From contig RYWL01000009.1 in NCBI GenBank assembly GCA_003979155.1, positions 1 through 42,213 on the forward strand: 42,213 nucleotides of DNA, in the 5' to 3' direction. This DNA comes from Muribaculaceae bacterium (GTDB lineage Bacteria > Bacteroidota > Bacteroidia > Bacteroidales > Muribaculaceae). Shown in pieces: positions 17,053 to 25,716 of the stretch (positions within the stretch are counted from its first letter, which is position 1; each line of letters begins with the position of its first letter). The position numbers and the translations under genes are program-made. The notes under the pieces were generated by a model that worked only from the letters and a program-made list of their open reading frames with translations, ran no database searches and was not told where the DNA came from.

Positions 17053-17102
17053 GTCATACATAAACCAAATCTCATAATTATTTAAGTATCATTTATAAAT
17101 AG

Positions 17103-17723
17103 ATGAACAACGACCAGGTAACGGTGATGTTCGCTTCCGAGGAGCATACCAAGTATGCCGACCTCATAGTGAAACTCATCTACGAGTCAGCCCTTCAGCG
17201 CGGCACAGGTATCGCCCGCCGCTCGCCACAATATATAATCGACAAGATTAAAGGTGGCAAGGCTGTTGTGGCTTTGTACGGCGACCAACTCATCGGGTTC
17301 AGTTATATCGAAAGCTGGAGCCATGGAGATTATGTGGCCACTTCGGGTCTTATTGTCGACCCAGAATTCCGCAAGCTAGGTCTTGCGGGCCGTATCAAAA
17401 ACAAGACATTCGAACTGGCCCGACGACGATTTCCCTACGCTAAAATATTCTCTATCACCACTTCTTTGCCGGTGATGAAGCTTAATTCCCGTCTGGGATA
17501 CAAGCCCGTCACCTTCTCCGAACTTACCCAGGACGAAGAATTCTGGAAGGGCTGCGAAGGATGCAAAAACTACGACATCCTGTGCCGCAACAACCGCCGC
17601 ATGTGCCTCTGCTACGGCATGCTCTACGACCCCAAAGCCGCACTCGAGAAGCAATCGTGGACTATTCCTTACACCACGTGGTTTAAGAACAAACTGCGCA
17701 AACTTCTGCATCTCAAGAAGTAA
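17103..17723 (+). CDS. GNAT-family N-acylglutamate synthase, first gene of the arginine operon
   Basis: The 206-residue protein has a GNAT acetyltransferase fold at residues 5-140: KAVVALYGDQLIGFSYIESWSHGDYVATSGLIVDPEFRKLGLAGRI contains the acyl-CoA binding loop (R90-KLGLAGR). The C-terminal part has a cysteine cluster (Cys151, 154, 161, 168 and 170, in CEGCKNYDILCRNNRRMCLC) that could hold a metal. It is unlike classical ArgA or ArgJ. Genetic work in Bacteroides thetaiotaomicron assigned the missing first arginine step to a GNAT of this kind (BT3761, from memory). With a succinylornithine pathway downstream, succinyl-CoA is the likely donor. Its place at the head of the operon supports this role. 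Confidence 0.82.
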   Translation: MNNDQVTVMFASEEHTKYADLIVKLIYESALQRGTGIARRSPQYIIDKIKGGKAVVALYGDQLIGFSYIESWSHGDYVATSGLIVDPEFRKLGLAGRIKNKTFELARRRFPYAKIFSITTSLPVMKLNSRLGYKPVTFSELTQDEEFWKGCEGCKNYDILCRNNRRMCLCYGMLYDPKAALEKQSWTIPYTTWFKNKLRKLLHLKK

Positions 17724-17768
17724 CCCACTCTCACTCCTCTTAGTACAACAAGCAAAAAAACGACACAA

Positions 17769-18977
17769 ATGGAAAATAACAAAAAGAAAGTAGTGCTCGC
17801 CTTCAGCGGCGGCCTCGATACCTCATTCGCAGCAAAATATCTCTCCGAAGACCTCGGATACGAAGTACACACAGCAATCGCCAACACCGGTGGTTTCACC
17901 GACGAAGACCTCGCACGCATCGAGAAACGCGCCAAAGACTGCGGCGCCGTATCGCATGCGACTCTCGACGTGACAAAAGACTACTACGAGCGCTCAATCC
18001 GTTACATGATTGCAGGCAACGTGCTCCGCAACGGCACATATCCAATTTCGGTGTCGTCCGAGCGAATTTTCCAGGCGATTGCAATCATCGAATACGCAAA
18101 ATCAATTGGTGCCGACGCCGTGGCTCACGGCTCTACCGGCGCCGGCAACGACCAGGTACGCTTCGATCTCACTTTCCAGATTCTTGCACCCGAAATCGAA
18201 ATCATCACTCCTACACGCGACATGACTCTCACCCGCGAATATGAAATCGATTATCTACGCAACCACGGCATCGAAGCCGACTACAAGAAAATGGAGTATT
18301 CCATCAACAAAGGCCTCTGGGGCACCAGCATCGGCGGCAAAGAGACTCTCCACAGCGAGCAGACCCTCCCCGAAGAAGCTTATCCGAGCCAGGTAACAGC
18401 CCACGAGCCCGAAACACTTAAAATCACATTCAAGGAAGGCGAACCCGTAGCCGTAAACGGTGTCGAATACGCAAATCCTGTCGATGCAATCCGTGCCGTC
18501 GAAGCCGCCGGAGCAAAATTCGGTATCGGCCGCGACATGCACATAGGCGACACTATCATAGGCATAAAAGGCCGTGTAGGCTTCGAAGCCGCAGGCCCCA
18601 TCCTCATCATCGCCGCACACAAGATGCTCGAAAAGCACACCCTCACCAAGTGGCAGCAGTACTGGAAAGACCAGCTCGGCACATGGTACGGCATGTTCCT
18701 TCACGAATCGCAGTATCTCGAGCCCGTGATGCGCGACATGGAGCAGTTCCTCGCAAGTAGCCAGAAAAACGTGACCGGCACCGTGGAAATCACTCTACGT
18801 CCGCTGAGCTACACCCTCGTAGGTGTCGACTCGCCCTTCGACCTCATGAAGACCGATTTTGGCGAATATGGTGAAGTAAACCGTGCATGGAGCGCCGACG
18901 ATATCAAAGGGTTCACCAAGATTCTCGGCAACCAGATGAAGATTTACCACAACGTGCAGAAACGCAACGGCAAATGA
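17769..18977 (+). CDS. argG: Argininosuccinate synthase
   Basis: The 402-residue enzyme joins citrulline and aspartate using ATP. The N-type ATP pyrophosphatase loop AFSGGLDTS is at residues 11-19. TGAGNDQVRFDLTF and GTSIGGKE(T) are conserved substrate-binding segments. The length fits the family. It lies 45 bases after the acyltransferase gene, and its TGA overlaps the ATG of argC (ATGA). Placing argG ahead of argC differs from the reaction order but is common in Bacteroidetes arginine operons. Confidence 0.96.
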   Translation: MENNKKKVVLAFSGGLDTSFAAKYLSEDLGYEVHTAIANTGGFTDEDLARIEKRAKDCGAVSHATLDVTKDYYERSIRYMIAGNVLRNGTYPISVSSERIFQAIAIIEYAKSIGADAVAHGSTGAGNDQVRFDLTFQILAPEIEIITPTRDMTLTREYEIDYLRNHGIEADYKKMEYSINKGLWGTSIGGKETLHSEQTLPEEAYPSQVTAHEPETLKITFKEGEPVAVNGVEYANPVDAIRAVEAAGAKFGIGRDMHIGDTIIGIKGRVGFEAAGPILIIAAHKMLEKHTLTKWQQYWKDQLGTWYGMFLHESQYLEPVMRDMEQFLASSQKNVTGTVEITLRPLSYTLVGVDSPFDLMKTDFGEYGEVNRAWSADDIKGFTKILGNQMKIYHNVQKRNGK

Positions 18978-19939
18978 TTCGTGCCGGCATTATAGGAGGC
19001 GCCGGCTACACTGCCGGCGAACTCATCCGTCTGCTCATTAATCATCCGCAGACAGAAATCGCGTGGATTCACTCCACCAGCAACGCAGGCAACCCCGTCA
19101 CCGACGTGCACGGAGGCCTTTTCGGAGAGACAGACCTCAAGTTCAGCGACAAGCATCCGCTCGACGAGACCGATGTTGTATTCCTTTGCTCCGGACACGG
19201 CAAAAGCTCCGGATTCTGGCAGGAAAACGCACTCCCCGAAAACGTGAAAGTGATTGATTTGGCACAGGACTTCCGCGACGAATCGTGCGGCTATGTATAC
19301 GGGCTTCCCGAAGTAAACCGCGACCGCATACGCAAAGCCACCAAAGTGGCCAACCCCGGCTGCTTCGCCACGGCCATACAGCTCGCTCTTCTGCCCCTCG
19401 CTGCAGCCGGTCGGCTGCACGGCGACGTGGCAATCACCGGCATCACCGGTTCGACCGGAGCAGGCGTAAAGCCCGGTGCCACAACACATTTCAGCTGGAG
19501 AAACGACAACCTGTCGGTATACAAGCCTTTCAATCACCAGCACCTCAAGGAAATAGGCATGACGCTTGCCAACCTCGAGCCAGGCTGCGACGCCGAACTG
19601 TGTTTCATTCCGGTGCGAGGCGATTTCCCGCGTGGAATTTTCGTCACAGCCACTGTAAGCCTTCCCGACATGGGTACCGATGAAGTACGCGCCTTGTACA
19701 ATGATTTCTACAAAGACGCAGCCTTCACCTTCGTGCATCCCGCCGGCGTAGACCTCAAACAAGTGGTCAACACCAACAAAGCTCTCGTGCAGCTCGTGAA
19801 GCAAGGCGACAAATTACTCGTAGTAAGTGTCATCGACAATCTGCTCAAGGGAGCTTCGGGTCAGGCTGTGCAGAACATGAACCTCATGTTCGGGCTCGAC
19901 GAGCGCACAGGCCTCGCCCTCAAGCCCTCGGCTTTCTAA
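18974..19939 (+). CDS. argC: N-acylglutamyl-phosphate reductase
   Basis: The 321-residue NADPH-dependent reductase acts on N-acetyl- or, here more likely, N-succinyl-glutamyl phosphate. It begins IRAGIIGGAGYTAGELIRLL (nucleotide-binding GxxGYTG-like loop) and has the catalytic cysteine in KVANPGCFATAIQLALLP. HFSWRNDNLSVYKPFNHQH is a conserved later block. The frame is open upstream to 18887, but the ATG at 18974 overlapping the argG stop gives the canonical N-terminus. argD follows after 22 bases. Confidence 0.95.
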   Translation: MIRAGIIGGAGYTAGELIRLLINHPQTEIAWIHSTSNAGNPVTDVHGGLFGETDLKFSDKHPLDETDVVFLCSGHGKSSGFWQENALPENVKVIDLAQDFRDESCGYVYGLPEVNRDRIRKATKVANPGCFATAIQLALLPLAAAGRLHGDVAITGITGSTGAGVKPGATTHFSWRNDNLSVYKPFNHQHLKEIGMTLANLEPGCDAELCFIPVRGDFPRGIFVTATVSLPDMGTDEVRALYNDFYKDAAFTFVHPAGVDLKQVVNTNKALVQLVKQGDKLLVVSVIDNLLKGASGQAVQNMNLMFGLDERTGLALKPSAF

Positions 19940-19961
19940 CTCCACTTTGTGTATTTCCACC

Positions 19962-21092
19962 ATGCAATTATTCGACGTATACTCATTATATGACATAGAG
20001 CCCGTGCGCGGTCGCGGCAACTATGTGTACACTGCCGACGGCACAGAATATCTCGACCTCTACGGAGGCCATGCCGTAATTTCAATCGGTCACACTCATC
20101 CGCATTACGTAGAGGCTGTCTGCAAGCAAACCGCCGCTCTGCCCTTCTACAGCAACTCTGTGAAGAACTCGCTCCAACAGCGACTCGCCGATTTGCTGGG
20201 CAAGGCCTCGGGCTACGACAACTATCAGCTATTTCTGGCCAACTCGGGCGCTGAAGCAAACGAGAACGCCATGAAACTGGCTTCGTTCGTCACCGGCCGC
20301 AAAAAAGTACTCGCTTTCGACCGTGCATTCCACGGCCGCACATCGGCTGCCGTAGCAGCTACCGACAACCCCAAAATCCAGGCTCCGCTCAACCACACCG
20401 ACAACATTGTCTTCGTGCCGCTCAATGATATCGAAGCCACTCGTCGCGAACTAGCATCAGGCGAATACGCTGCCGTGATTGTCGAGGGAATTCAAGGCGT
20501 GGCCGGCATCCGTATGGTCGACGATAACTTCCTCGCCGAGCTCCGCAAAGCCACTGAAGCCACCGGAACACTACTCATCCTTGATGAAATACAGAGCGGC
20601 TACGGCCGCACCGGACGCTTCTTCGCCCACCAGCACGCCGGCATACGCGCCGACATCGTCACCATGGCCAAGGGCATTGCCAACGGATTTCCTATGTCGG
20701 GCGTTCTCATAGCTCCTTCTATCAAGCCCGTTAAAGGCATGCTCGGCACCACTTTCGGCGGCAACCACCTCGCATGCGCCGCAGCGATTGCCGTGCTCGA
20801 AGTGATGAACGACGAAAAACTTGTAGACAATGCTGCCGAAGTAGGCGCATATCTGCTCGAACAGCTCAAATCCATACCGGGACTCAAAGAAGTGCGTGGC
20901 CGCGGCCTCATGCTCGGCATCGAAATCGAAGGCTCTGCATCGGAGCTACGCAAGCGCCTGCTCTTCGACCACCACATCTTCACCGGAGGCGCAGGCGAGC
21001 ACACTGTGCGACTGCTACCACCTCTCACAATCACCCGTCGCGAAGCCGACATTTTCATCAACGAATTTCGTAAAGCACTCTCCGAACAATGA
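19962..21092 (+). CDS. argD: N-acylornithine aminotransferase
   Basis: The 376-residue class III aminotransferase uses pyridoxal phosphate to convert the N-acylglutamate semialdehyde to N-acylornithine. Visible motifs are LDLYGGHAVISIGHTHPHYVEAV, the LANSGAEANENAMKLA cofactor loop, LILDEIQSGYGRTGRFFA and the Schiff-base lysine in TMAKGIANGFPMSG, followed by TTFGGNHLACAA. The ATG at 19962 is preferred to a TTG five codons earlier. The stop overlaps the start of argF' by four bases (ATGA). Confidence 0.95.
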   Translation: MQLFDVYSLYDIEPVRGRGNYVYTADGTEYLDLYGGHAVISIGHTHPHYVEAVCKQTAALPFYSNSVKNSLQQRLADLLGKASGYDNYQLFLANSGAEANENAMKLASFVTGRKKVLAFDRAFHGRTSAAVAATDNPKIQAPLNHTDNIVFVPLNDIEATRRELASGEYAAVIVEGIQGVAGIRMVDDNFLAELRKATEATGTLLILDEIQSGYGRTGRFFAHQHAGIRADIVTMAKGIANGFPMSGVLIAPSIKPVKGMLGTTFGGNHLACAAAIAVLEVMNDEKLVDNAAEVGAYLLEQLKSIPGLKEVRGRGLMLGIEIEGSASELRKRLLFDHHIFTGGAGEHTVRLLPPLTITRREADIFINEFRKALSEQ

Positions 21093-22042
21093 AAAAATTC
21101 ACCGACGTACACGACATCGGCGACCTCCGCGCCGCCGTTGCCGAAGCCATGAACATAAAGGCCGACCGCTTCTCGTTCAACACTCTGGGCCGCAACAAGA
21201 CCCTCATGATGATTTTCTTCAACTCGAGTCTCCGCACCCGTCTGAGCACACAGAAAGCCGCCATGAACCTCGGCATGAATGTGATTGTGCTCGACGTGAA
21301 CCAGGGCGCATGGAAACTCGAAACAGAGCGCGGCGTGATAATGGACGGCGACAAATCGGAGCACCTGCTCGAAGCCATCCCCGTCATGGGCTGCTACTGC
21401 GACGTGATTGGCGTACGCTCTTTCGCCGGCCTCAAAGACAAGGCCGAAGACTACGAGGAGAGAATAATCAACCAGTTTATCAAATACTCGGGCCGGCCTG
21501 TTTTCAGCATGGAGGCCGCCACGCGTCATCCGCTGCAGAGTTTCGCCGACCTCATCACAATTGAGGAGTACAAGAAAACAGACCGTCCGAAGGTGGTGCT
21601 CTCATGGGCTCCGCATCCCAAAGCCCTACCCCAGGCTGTGCCCAACTCTTTCGCCGAATGGATGAACGCCACCGACTACGATTTCGTCATCACACATCCC
21701 CACGGCTACGAGCTTGCCTCCGAGTTTGTGGGCAACGCACGAGTTGAATACGACCAGCGCAAAGCCTTCGAAGGCGCCGACTTCATCTATGGCAAAAACT
21801 GGAGCGCATATGCCGACCCCAACTACGGCAAAGTGCTATCCACCGACCGCAACTGGACAATCAATGCCGAGAAAATGGCTCTCACCAACAACGCTTACTT
21901 TATGCACTGCCTGCCCGTGCGCCGCAACATGATAGTGACCGACGAAGTGATTGAATCTCCGCAGAGCATCGTCATTCCCGAAGCTGCCAACCGCGAGATT
22001 TCGGCCACGGTAGTACTCAAACGAATTCTTGAATCGCTCTGA
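21089..22042 (+). CDS. argF': N-succinylornithine carbamoyltransferase
   Basis: The 317-residue transcarbamylase carries the carbamoyl-phosphate loop SLRTRLSTQKA (residues 47-57) and HCLPVRRN near residue 272, both features of the acetyl/succinyl-ornithine branch rather than of ordinary OTCase. Residue 90, in MDGDKSEHLLEA, is the position known to set specificity: Glu in Xanthomonas acetylornithine enzyme (Glu92) and Pro in Bacteroides fragilis succinylornithine enzyme (Pro90). Here it is Ser. Published E92S mutants of the Xanthomonas enzyme gained succinylornithine activity, so Ser still points to the succinyl substrate. The gene sits two bases upstream of argB. Confidence 0.95.
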   Translation: MKKFTDVHDIGDLRAAVAEAMNIKADRFSFNTLGRNKTLMMIFFNSSLRTRLSTQKAAMNLGMNVIVLDVNQGAWKLETERGVIMDGDKSEHLLEAIPVMGCYCDVIGVRSFAGLKDKAEDYEERIINQFIKYSGRPVFSMEAATRHPLQSFADLITIEEYKKTDRPKVVLSWAPHPKALPQAVPNSFAEWMNATDYDFVITHPHGYELASEFVGNARVEYDQRKAFEGADFIYGKNWSAYADPNYGKVLSTDRNWTINAEKMALTNNAYFMHCLPVRRNMIVTDEVIESPQSIVIPEAANREISATVVLKRILESL

Positions 22043-22044
22043 CA

Positions 22045-22818
22045 ATGGTAAAAGTCTATAAAATAGGCGGAAATGTTGTCGACAATCCTCAGGCTCTCGC
22101 AACCTTCCTCGACGAATTCGCCCGCATTCCGGGTCCCAAAGTGCTCATTCACGGCGGAGGCAAGGAGGCGACTCGTCTGTGCAGCCGGCTCGACATACCC
22201 ACACAGATGATTGACGGCCGTCGTGTGACTGATGCCGAGACACTCAAAGTGGTGACAATGGTCTACGCCGGCCTTATCAACAAACGCATTACCGCAGCTC
22301 TGCAGGCTCGCGAATGCGACGCCATAGGCTTCAGCGGAGCCGACGCTGGCTGCATACGCGCTGTCCGCCGTCCGGCCGCTCCGGTCGACTACGGCTTCGT
22401 GGGCGATATTTCTACCGAGGGGGTAGACGCCGAGCGCATACTCTCCTTCATTGAAGGCGGACTCACGCCGGTGTTCTGCGCCATCACTCACGACGGAAAC
22501 GGCAACTTGCTCAACTGCAACGCCGACAGCGTGGCCGCAGCCGTGGCAATGGGTCTGGCTCGAGTCACCCCCACGGTGCTCATCTACTGCTTTGAAAAAG
22601 ACGGTGTGCTCCGCGATATCGACGACCCCTCGTCGGTTGTTCCACGCATATCGCACGACACTTTCGACGCGCTCCGCGCCGACGGCACAGTGAGCGGAGG
22701 CATGATTCCCAAAGTGGAAAATGCTCTGCGCGCACTCGATGCCGGTGTGGCAAGTGTGACCATACGCAAAAGCGACAATATACTCACTCCTTCCGGCACC
22801 GTTATCTGCGATGAATGA
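22045..22818 (+). CDS. argB: N-acylglutamate kinase
   Basis: The 257-residue amino-acid kinase phosphorylates N-acetyl- or N-succinyl-glutamate. The N-terminal KVYKIGGNVVDNP holds the catalytic lysine and glycine pair, HGGGKEATRL is the substrate loop, and CNADSVAAAVAMGL and GGMIPKVENALRAL are conserved family blocks. No N-terminal helix of the arginine-inhibited type is present, since the protein starts directly at the first strand, so feedback inhibition by arginine through that helix is not expected. The end overlaps the next gene by eight bases. Confidence 0.94.
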   Translation: MVKVYKIGGNVVDNPQALATFLDEFARIPGPKVLIHGGGKEATRLCSRLDIPTQMIDGRRVTDAETLKVVTMVYAGLINKRITAALQARECDAIGFSGADAGCIRAVRRPAAPVDYGFVGDISTEGVDAERILSFIEGGLTPVFCAITHDGNGNLLNCNADSVAAAVAMGLARVTPTVLIYCFEKDGVLRDIDDPSSVVPRISHDTFDALRADGTVSGGMIPKVENALRALDAGVASVTIRKSDNILTPSGTVICDE

Positions 22819-23905
22819 CAAAGAGGCCGTAGAACTGCTCAAAGAGCTTATCGGCACGCCCTCGCTCTCGCGCGACGAAGGCCGTGCCGCCGACATTGCC
22901 GAGAGCTTTATCAGCAGTCGCTGTGGGCGATGCAAACCGCAGCGGGCAGGCAACAATATAGTTGTCTTTCCCGAGTATTTCGACCTTGCCAGGCCCATTG
23001 TGATGCTCAACAGCCATATTGACACCGTAAAGCCTGCCCCGAGCTATACCTTCGACCCCTTCACACCTTTCGAACGCGACGGCAAGCTCTACGGCTTAGG
23101 CAGCAACGATGCCGGCGGATCGCTTGTGTCGCTCATAGCAGCCTTTCTCAATATAAAAGACAAAGAACTGCCATATAGCCTCTTCCTCGCAATATCGGCC
23201 GAGGAAGAAGTAGGTGGAGAAAACGGCATGCGCCACTTGCTCAAATTTCTTGAGAGCAAAGGACTTACACGCATCGACATGGCCATCGTGGGCGAACCGA
23301 CCTCGCTCCAGCCGGCAATTGCCGAGCGTGGCCTGCTCGTACTCGACTGCGTTACCAAAGGGCTCACCGGACACGCGGCCCGAAACGAAGGCATCAATGC
23401 TATTTACCGCGCTATCAACGATATAGTAGCGCTGCGAGCCTGCCATTTCGACAAAGTGTCGTCGGTTCTCGGCCCCATAAAAATATCTATTACGCAGATT
23501 GAATCGGGCCGACAGCACAATGTCGTTCCCGACGAATGCCGCTGGGTGGCCGACGTGCGCACCACCGATGCCTACAGCAACGAGGAAACAGCCGAACTGC
23601 TGCGCCGTTCGGTAAGCGAACATACCACAGTCGTGCCCCGGAGCACACGCGTGCACGCATCCGTTATAAGCGATGCGCATCCGCTTGTCCGCTCCGCCAA
23701 AGCCATGGGCAAGACTCCTTTTGTGTCGCCCACGACATCCGACATGTCACTCATGCACGGCATACCCTCGCTAAAAATTGGCCCCGGCGAATCATCGCGC
23801 TCACACACGGCCAACGAATTCATATATTTAACCGAGATTGAGCAAGGCATCGACTCATATATGCAGTTGCTCAACAATCTCGCCAAAGAACTTAACCAGA
23901 AATGA
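22811..23905 (+). CDS. argE': M20-family deacylase, N-succinylcitrulline desuccinylase role
   Basis: The 364-residue zinc peptidase-like enzyme has the M20 motifs NSHIDTVKP (metal His and catalytic Asp), SNDAGGSLVSL, AEEEVGGENGMR (general-base and metal Glu), VGEPTSL and SHTANEF near the end. By family and position it removes the acyl group late in the pathway. Because the carbamoyltransferase upstream works on acylated ornithine, the substrate is expected to be N-succinyl- (or acetyl-) citrulline and not acylornithine. It overlaps argB by 8 bases and argH by 4. The symbol marks this altered role. Confidence 0.9.
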   Translation: MNDKEAVELLKELIGTPSLSRDEGRAADIAESFISSRCGRCKPQRAGNNIVVFPEYFDLARPIVMLNSHIDTVKPAPSYTFDPFTPFERDGKLYGLGSNDAGGSLVSLIAAFLNIKDKELPYSLFLAISAEEEVGGENGMRHLLKFLESKGLTRIDMAIVGEPTSLQPAIAERGLLVLDCVTKGLTGHAARNEGINAIYRAINDIVALRACHFDKVSSVLGPIKISITQIESGRQHNVVPDECRWVADVRTTDAYSNEETAELLRRSVSEHTTVVPRSTRVHASVISDAHPLVRSAKAMGKTPFVSPTTSDMSLMHGIPSLKIGPGESSRSHTANEFIYLTEIEQGIDSYMQLLNNLAKELNQK

Positions 23906-25194
23906 AGCTATGGGACAAGGGCTATGAGCCCGACAAAATGATAGAAGAATTCACTGTCGGTCAAGACCGTGAACTCGACCTGCGCCTGGCACGCTACGAC
24001 GTGGAAGGCTCTATGGCACACATTCGCATGCTCGAATCAATCGGACTGCTCACAAAAAGCGAACTCGAGGTGCTTCTCAAAGGCCTTGGGGAAATCCGTG
24101 CCGAAATCGAACGCGGCGAATTCACAATCGAGCCCGGTGTTGAAGACGTGCACTCTCAGGTAGAGTTCATTCTCACGGAGCGCTACGGCGACATCGGCAA
24201 AAAAATTCACTCAGGACGCTCACGCAACGACCAGGTGCTTGTCGACCTCAAACTCTTCATGCGCGACGAGCTCCGCAAGATAGCCCACGCCACAGAGAAC
24301 CTTTTCGAGCGCCTTCAGTCGCTCAGCGAAGAGTATCAAGACGTGCTTATGCCGGGCTACACACATCTGCAGGTTGCCATGCCTTCTTCGTTCGGACTGT
24401 GGTTCGGAGCATATGCCGAAGCTCTGGCCGATGATATGCAGATGCTTTTGGCCGCTTACCGTATCGCCGACCAGAATCCTCTCGGTTCGGCTGCCGGATA
24501 CGGCTCGTCGTTCCCGCTCAACCGCACAATGACCACAGAGCTGCTCGGATTCTCCGACCTGCACTACAATGTTGTGGCCGCACAGATGAGCCGTGGCAAA
24601 ACCGAACGCGCCGCAGCAATGGCAATCGCATCTATCGCATCGACCCTCGCACGTTTCGCCATGGACGTCTGCATGTGGATGTGCCAGAATTTCGGTTTCG
24701 TATCATTCCCCGATGAATTTACAACCGGCTCGTCAATCATGCCGCACAAAAAGAATCCCGACGTTTTCGAAATCATGCGCGGCAAGTGCAACCGCCTCCA
24801 GTCGGTGCCCAACGAAATCGCTCTGCTCACAGCAAATCTCCCCCTGGGCTACAACCGCGACCTACAGCTGCTCAAAGACATCACATTCCCGGCTACTACA
24901 GAGATTGTGAAATGTCTTGAGATGTGGGACTTCATGCTGCAGCACATACGCATAAACCGCGATATTATCAACGACCCGAAATACGACTATCTCTTCACCG
25001 TAGAGGATGTAAACCGTCTCGCACTCTCAGGAATGCCCTACCGCGACGCCTACAAGACAATAGGCATGCAGGTACAGCACGGCGAGTACAAGCCTACGCG
25101 CGAAGTGCACCATACTCACGAAGGCTCAACCGGCAATCTTTGCAACGATCGTATTGCAGCAAAGATGCACCGAATCATTGAGCAGTTCAAATAA
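23902..25194 (+). CDS. argH: Argininosuccinate lyase
   Basis: The 430-residue fumarase/aspartase-superfamily enzyme splits argininosuccinate to arginine and fumarate. Motifs are HSGRSRNDQVLVDLKLF, PGYTHLQVAMPSSFG (catalytic His region), NPLGSAAGYGSSFPLNR and the signature GSSIMPHKKNPDVFEIMR. The overall layout is that of bacterial ArgH, with the C-terminal domain somewhat short. It closes the operon. The convergent Lrp gene ends only 11 bases away, and I see no hairpin terminator between them. Confidence 0.95.
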   Translation: MKLWDKGYEPDKMIEEFTVGQDRELDLRLARYDVEGSMAHIRMLESIGLLTKSELEVLLKGLGEIRAEIERGEFTIEPGVEDVHSQVEFILTERYGDIGKKIHSGRSRNDQVLVDLKLFMRDELRKIAHATENLFERLQSLSEEYQDVLMPGYTHLQVAMPSSFGLWFGAYAEALADDMQMLLAAYRIADQNPLGSAAGYGSSFPLNRTMTTELLGFSDLHYNVVAAQMSRGKTERAAAMAIASIASTLARFAMDVCMWMCQNFGFVSFPDEFTTGSSIMPHKKNPDVFEIMRGKCNRLQSVPNEIALLTANLPLGYNRDLQLLKDITFPATTEIVKCLEMWDFMLQHIRINRDIINDPKYDYLFTVEDVNRLALSGMPYRDAYKTIGMQVQHGEYKPTREVHHTHEGSTGNLCNDRIAAKMHRIIEQFK

Positions 25195-25205
25195 ATATCG
25201 CTATA

Positions 25206-25670
25206 TCACATCGGCACAACGTCGTGTTTGATTGTTTCCATCACAAACACGCTCTGCACCGATTCATGCATATCAAGACCACCAAGGCGTGCCGTGACAA
25301 ACTCACGGTACGCCTTCATATCAGGCACCTGCACTTTAAGCATGTAGTCGACCGCACCGGAGACATTATAGCACTCCGTCACCTCGGGCATCGCCGCCAC
25401 TTCGGCAGCGAAACGCTCATGAATCTCGGTATTGATTCGGCGCAACTTAACATTGCAGAACACAATGAAATCGCGGCCGATTTTCTCAAGATCGATATTG
25501 ACGGTATAACCTTTTATCACGCCCTGGCTCTCGAGCCTGCGCAGGCGCTCGAACACGGGTGTTGCCGAACGGTGCACTCGCGCGGCAAGCTCACGCACCG
25601 ACAGACGGCTGTCGCGCTGCAGTTCGCGCAATATATCTAAATCGACCTTATCAAGTTGTATATCATTCAT
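25206..25670 (-). CDS. Lrp/AsnC-family transcriptional regulator
   Basis: The 154-residue protein has an N-terminal winged helix-turn-helix (DKVDLDILRELQRDSRLSVRELAARVHRSATPVFERLRRLESQGVIKGYT) and a C-terminal ligand-binding RAM domain (EVTECYNVSGAVDYMLKVQVPDMKAYREFV). These feast-and-famine regulators respond to amino acids. It is convergent with the arginine operon and not obviously part of it, so a link to arginine is only possible. A TAACTTTG element lies just upstream of its start. Confidence 0.92.
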   Translation of the reverse strand: MNDIQLDKVDLDILRELQRDSRLSVRELAARVHRSATPVFERLRRLESQGVIKGYTVNIDLEKIGRDFIVFCNVKLRRINTEIHERFAAEVAAMPEVTECYNVSGAVDYMLKVQVPDMKAYREFVTARLGGLDMHESVQSVFVMETIKHDVVPM

Positions 25671-25690
25671 AATTACATGTCTTTCGCAGG

Positions 25691-25698
25691 CAAAGTTA
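25691..25698 (-). promoter_or_regulatory. -7 element of the Lrp/AsnC gene
   Basis: The minus strand reads TAACTTTG, a match to TAnnTTTG, about 20 bases before the ATG. The -33 element is not clear. Confidence 0.5.
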
Positions 25699-25716
25699 AT
25701 AAATTACCGTCAATAT

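Noticed and set aside
21895..23025. 376-codon minus-strand frame across argB and the argE-like gene
   Set aside because: Antisense to the arginine operon genes, whose motifs are complete.
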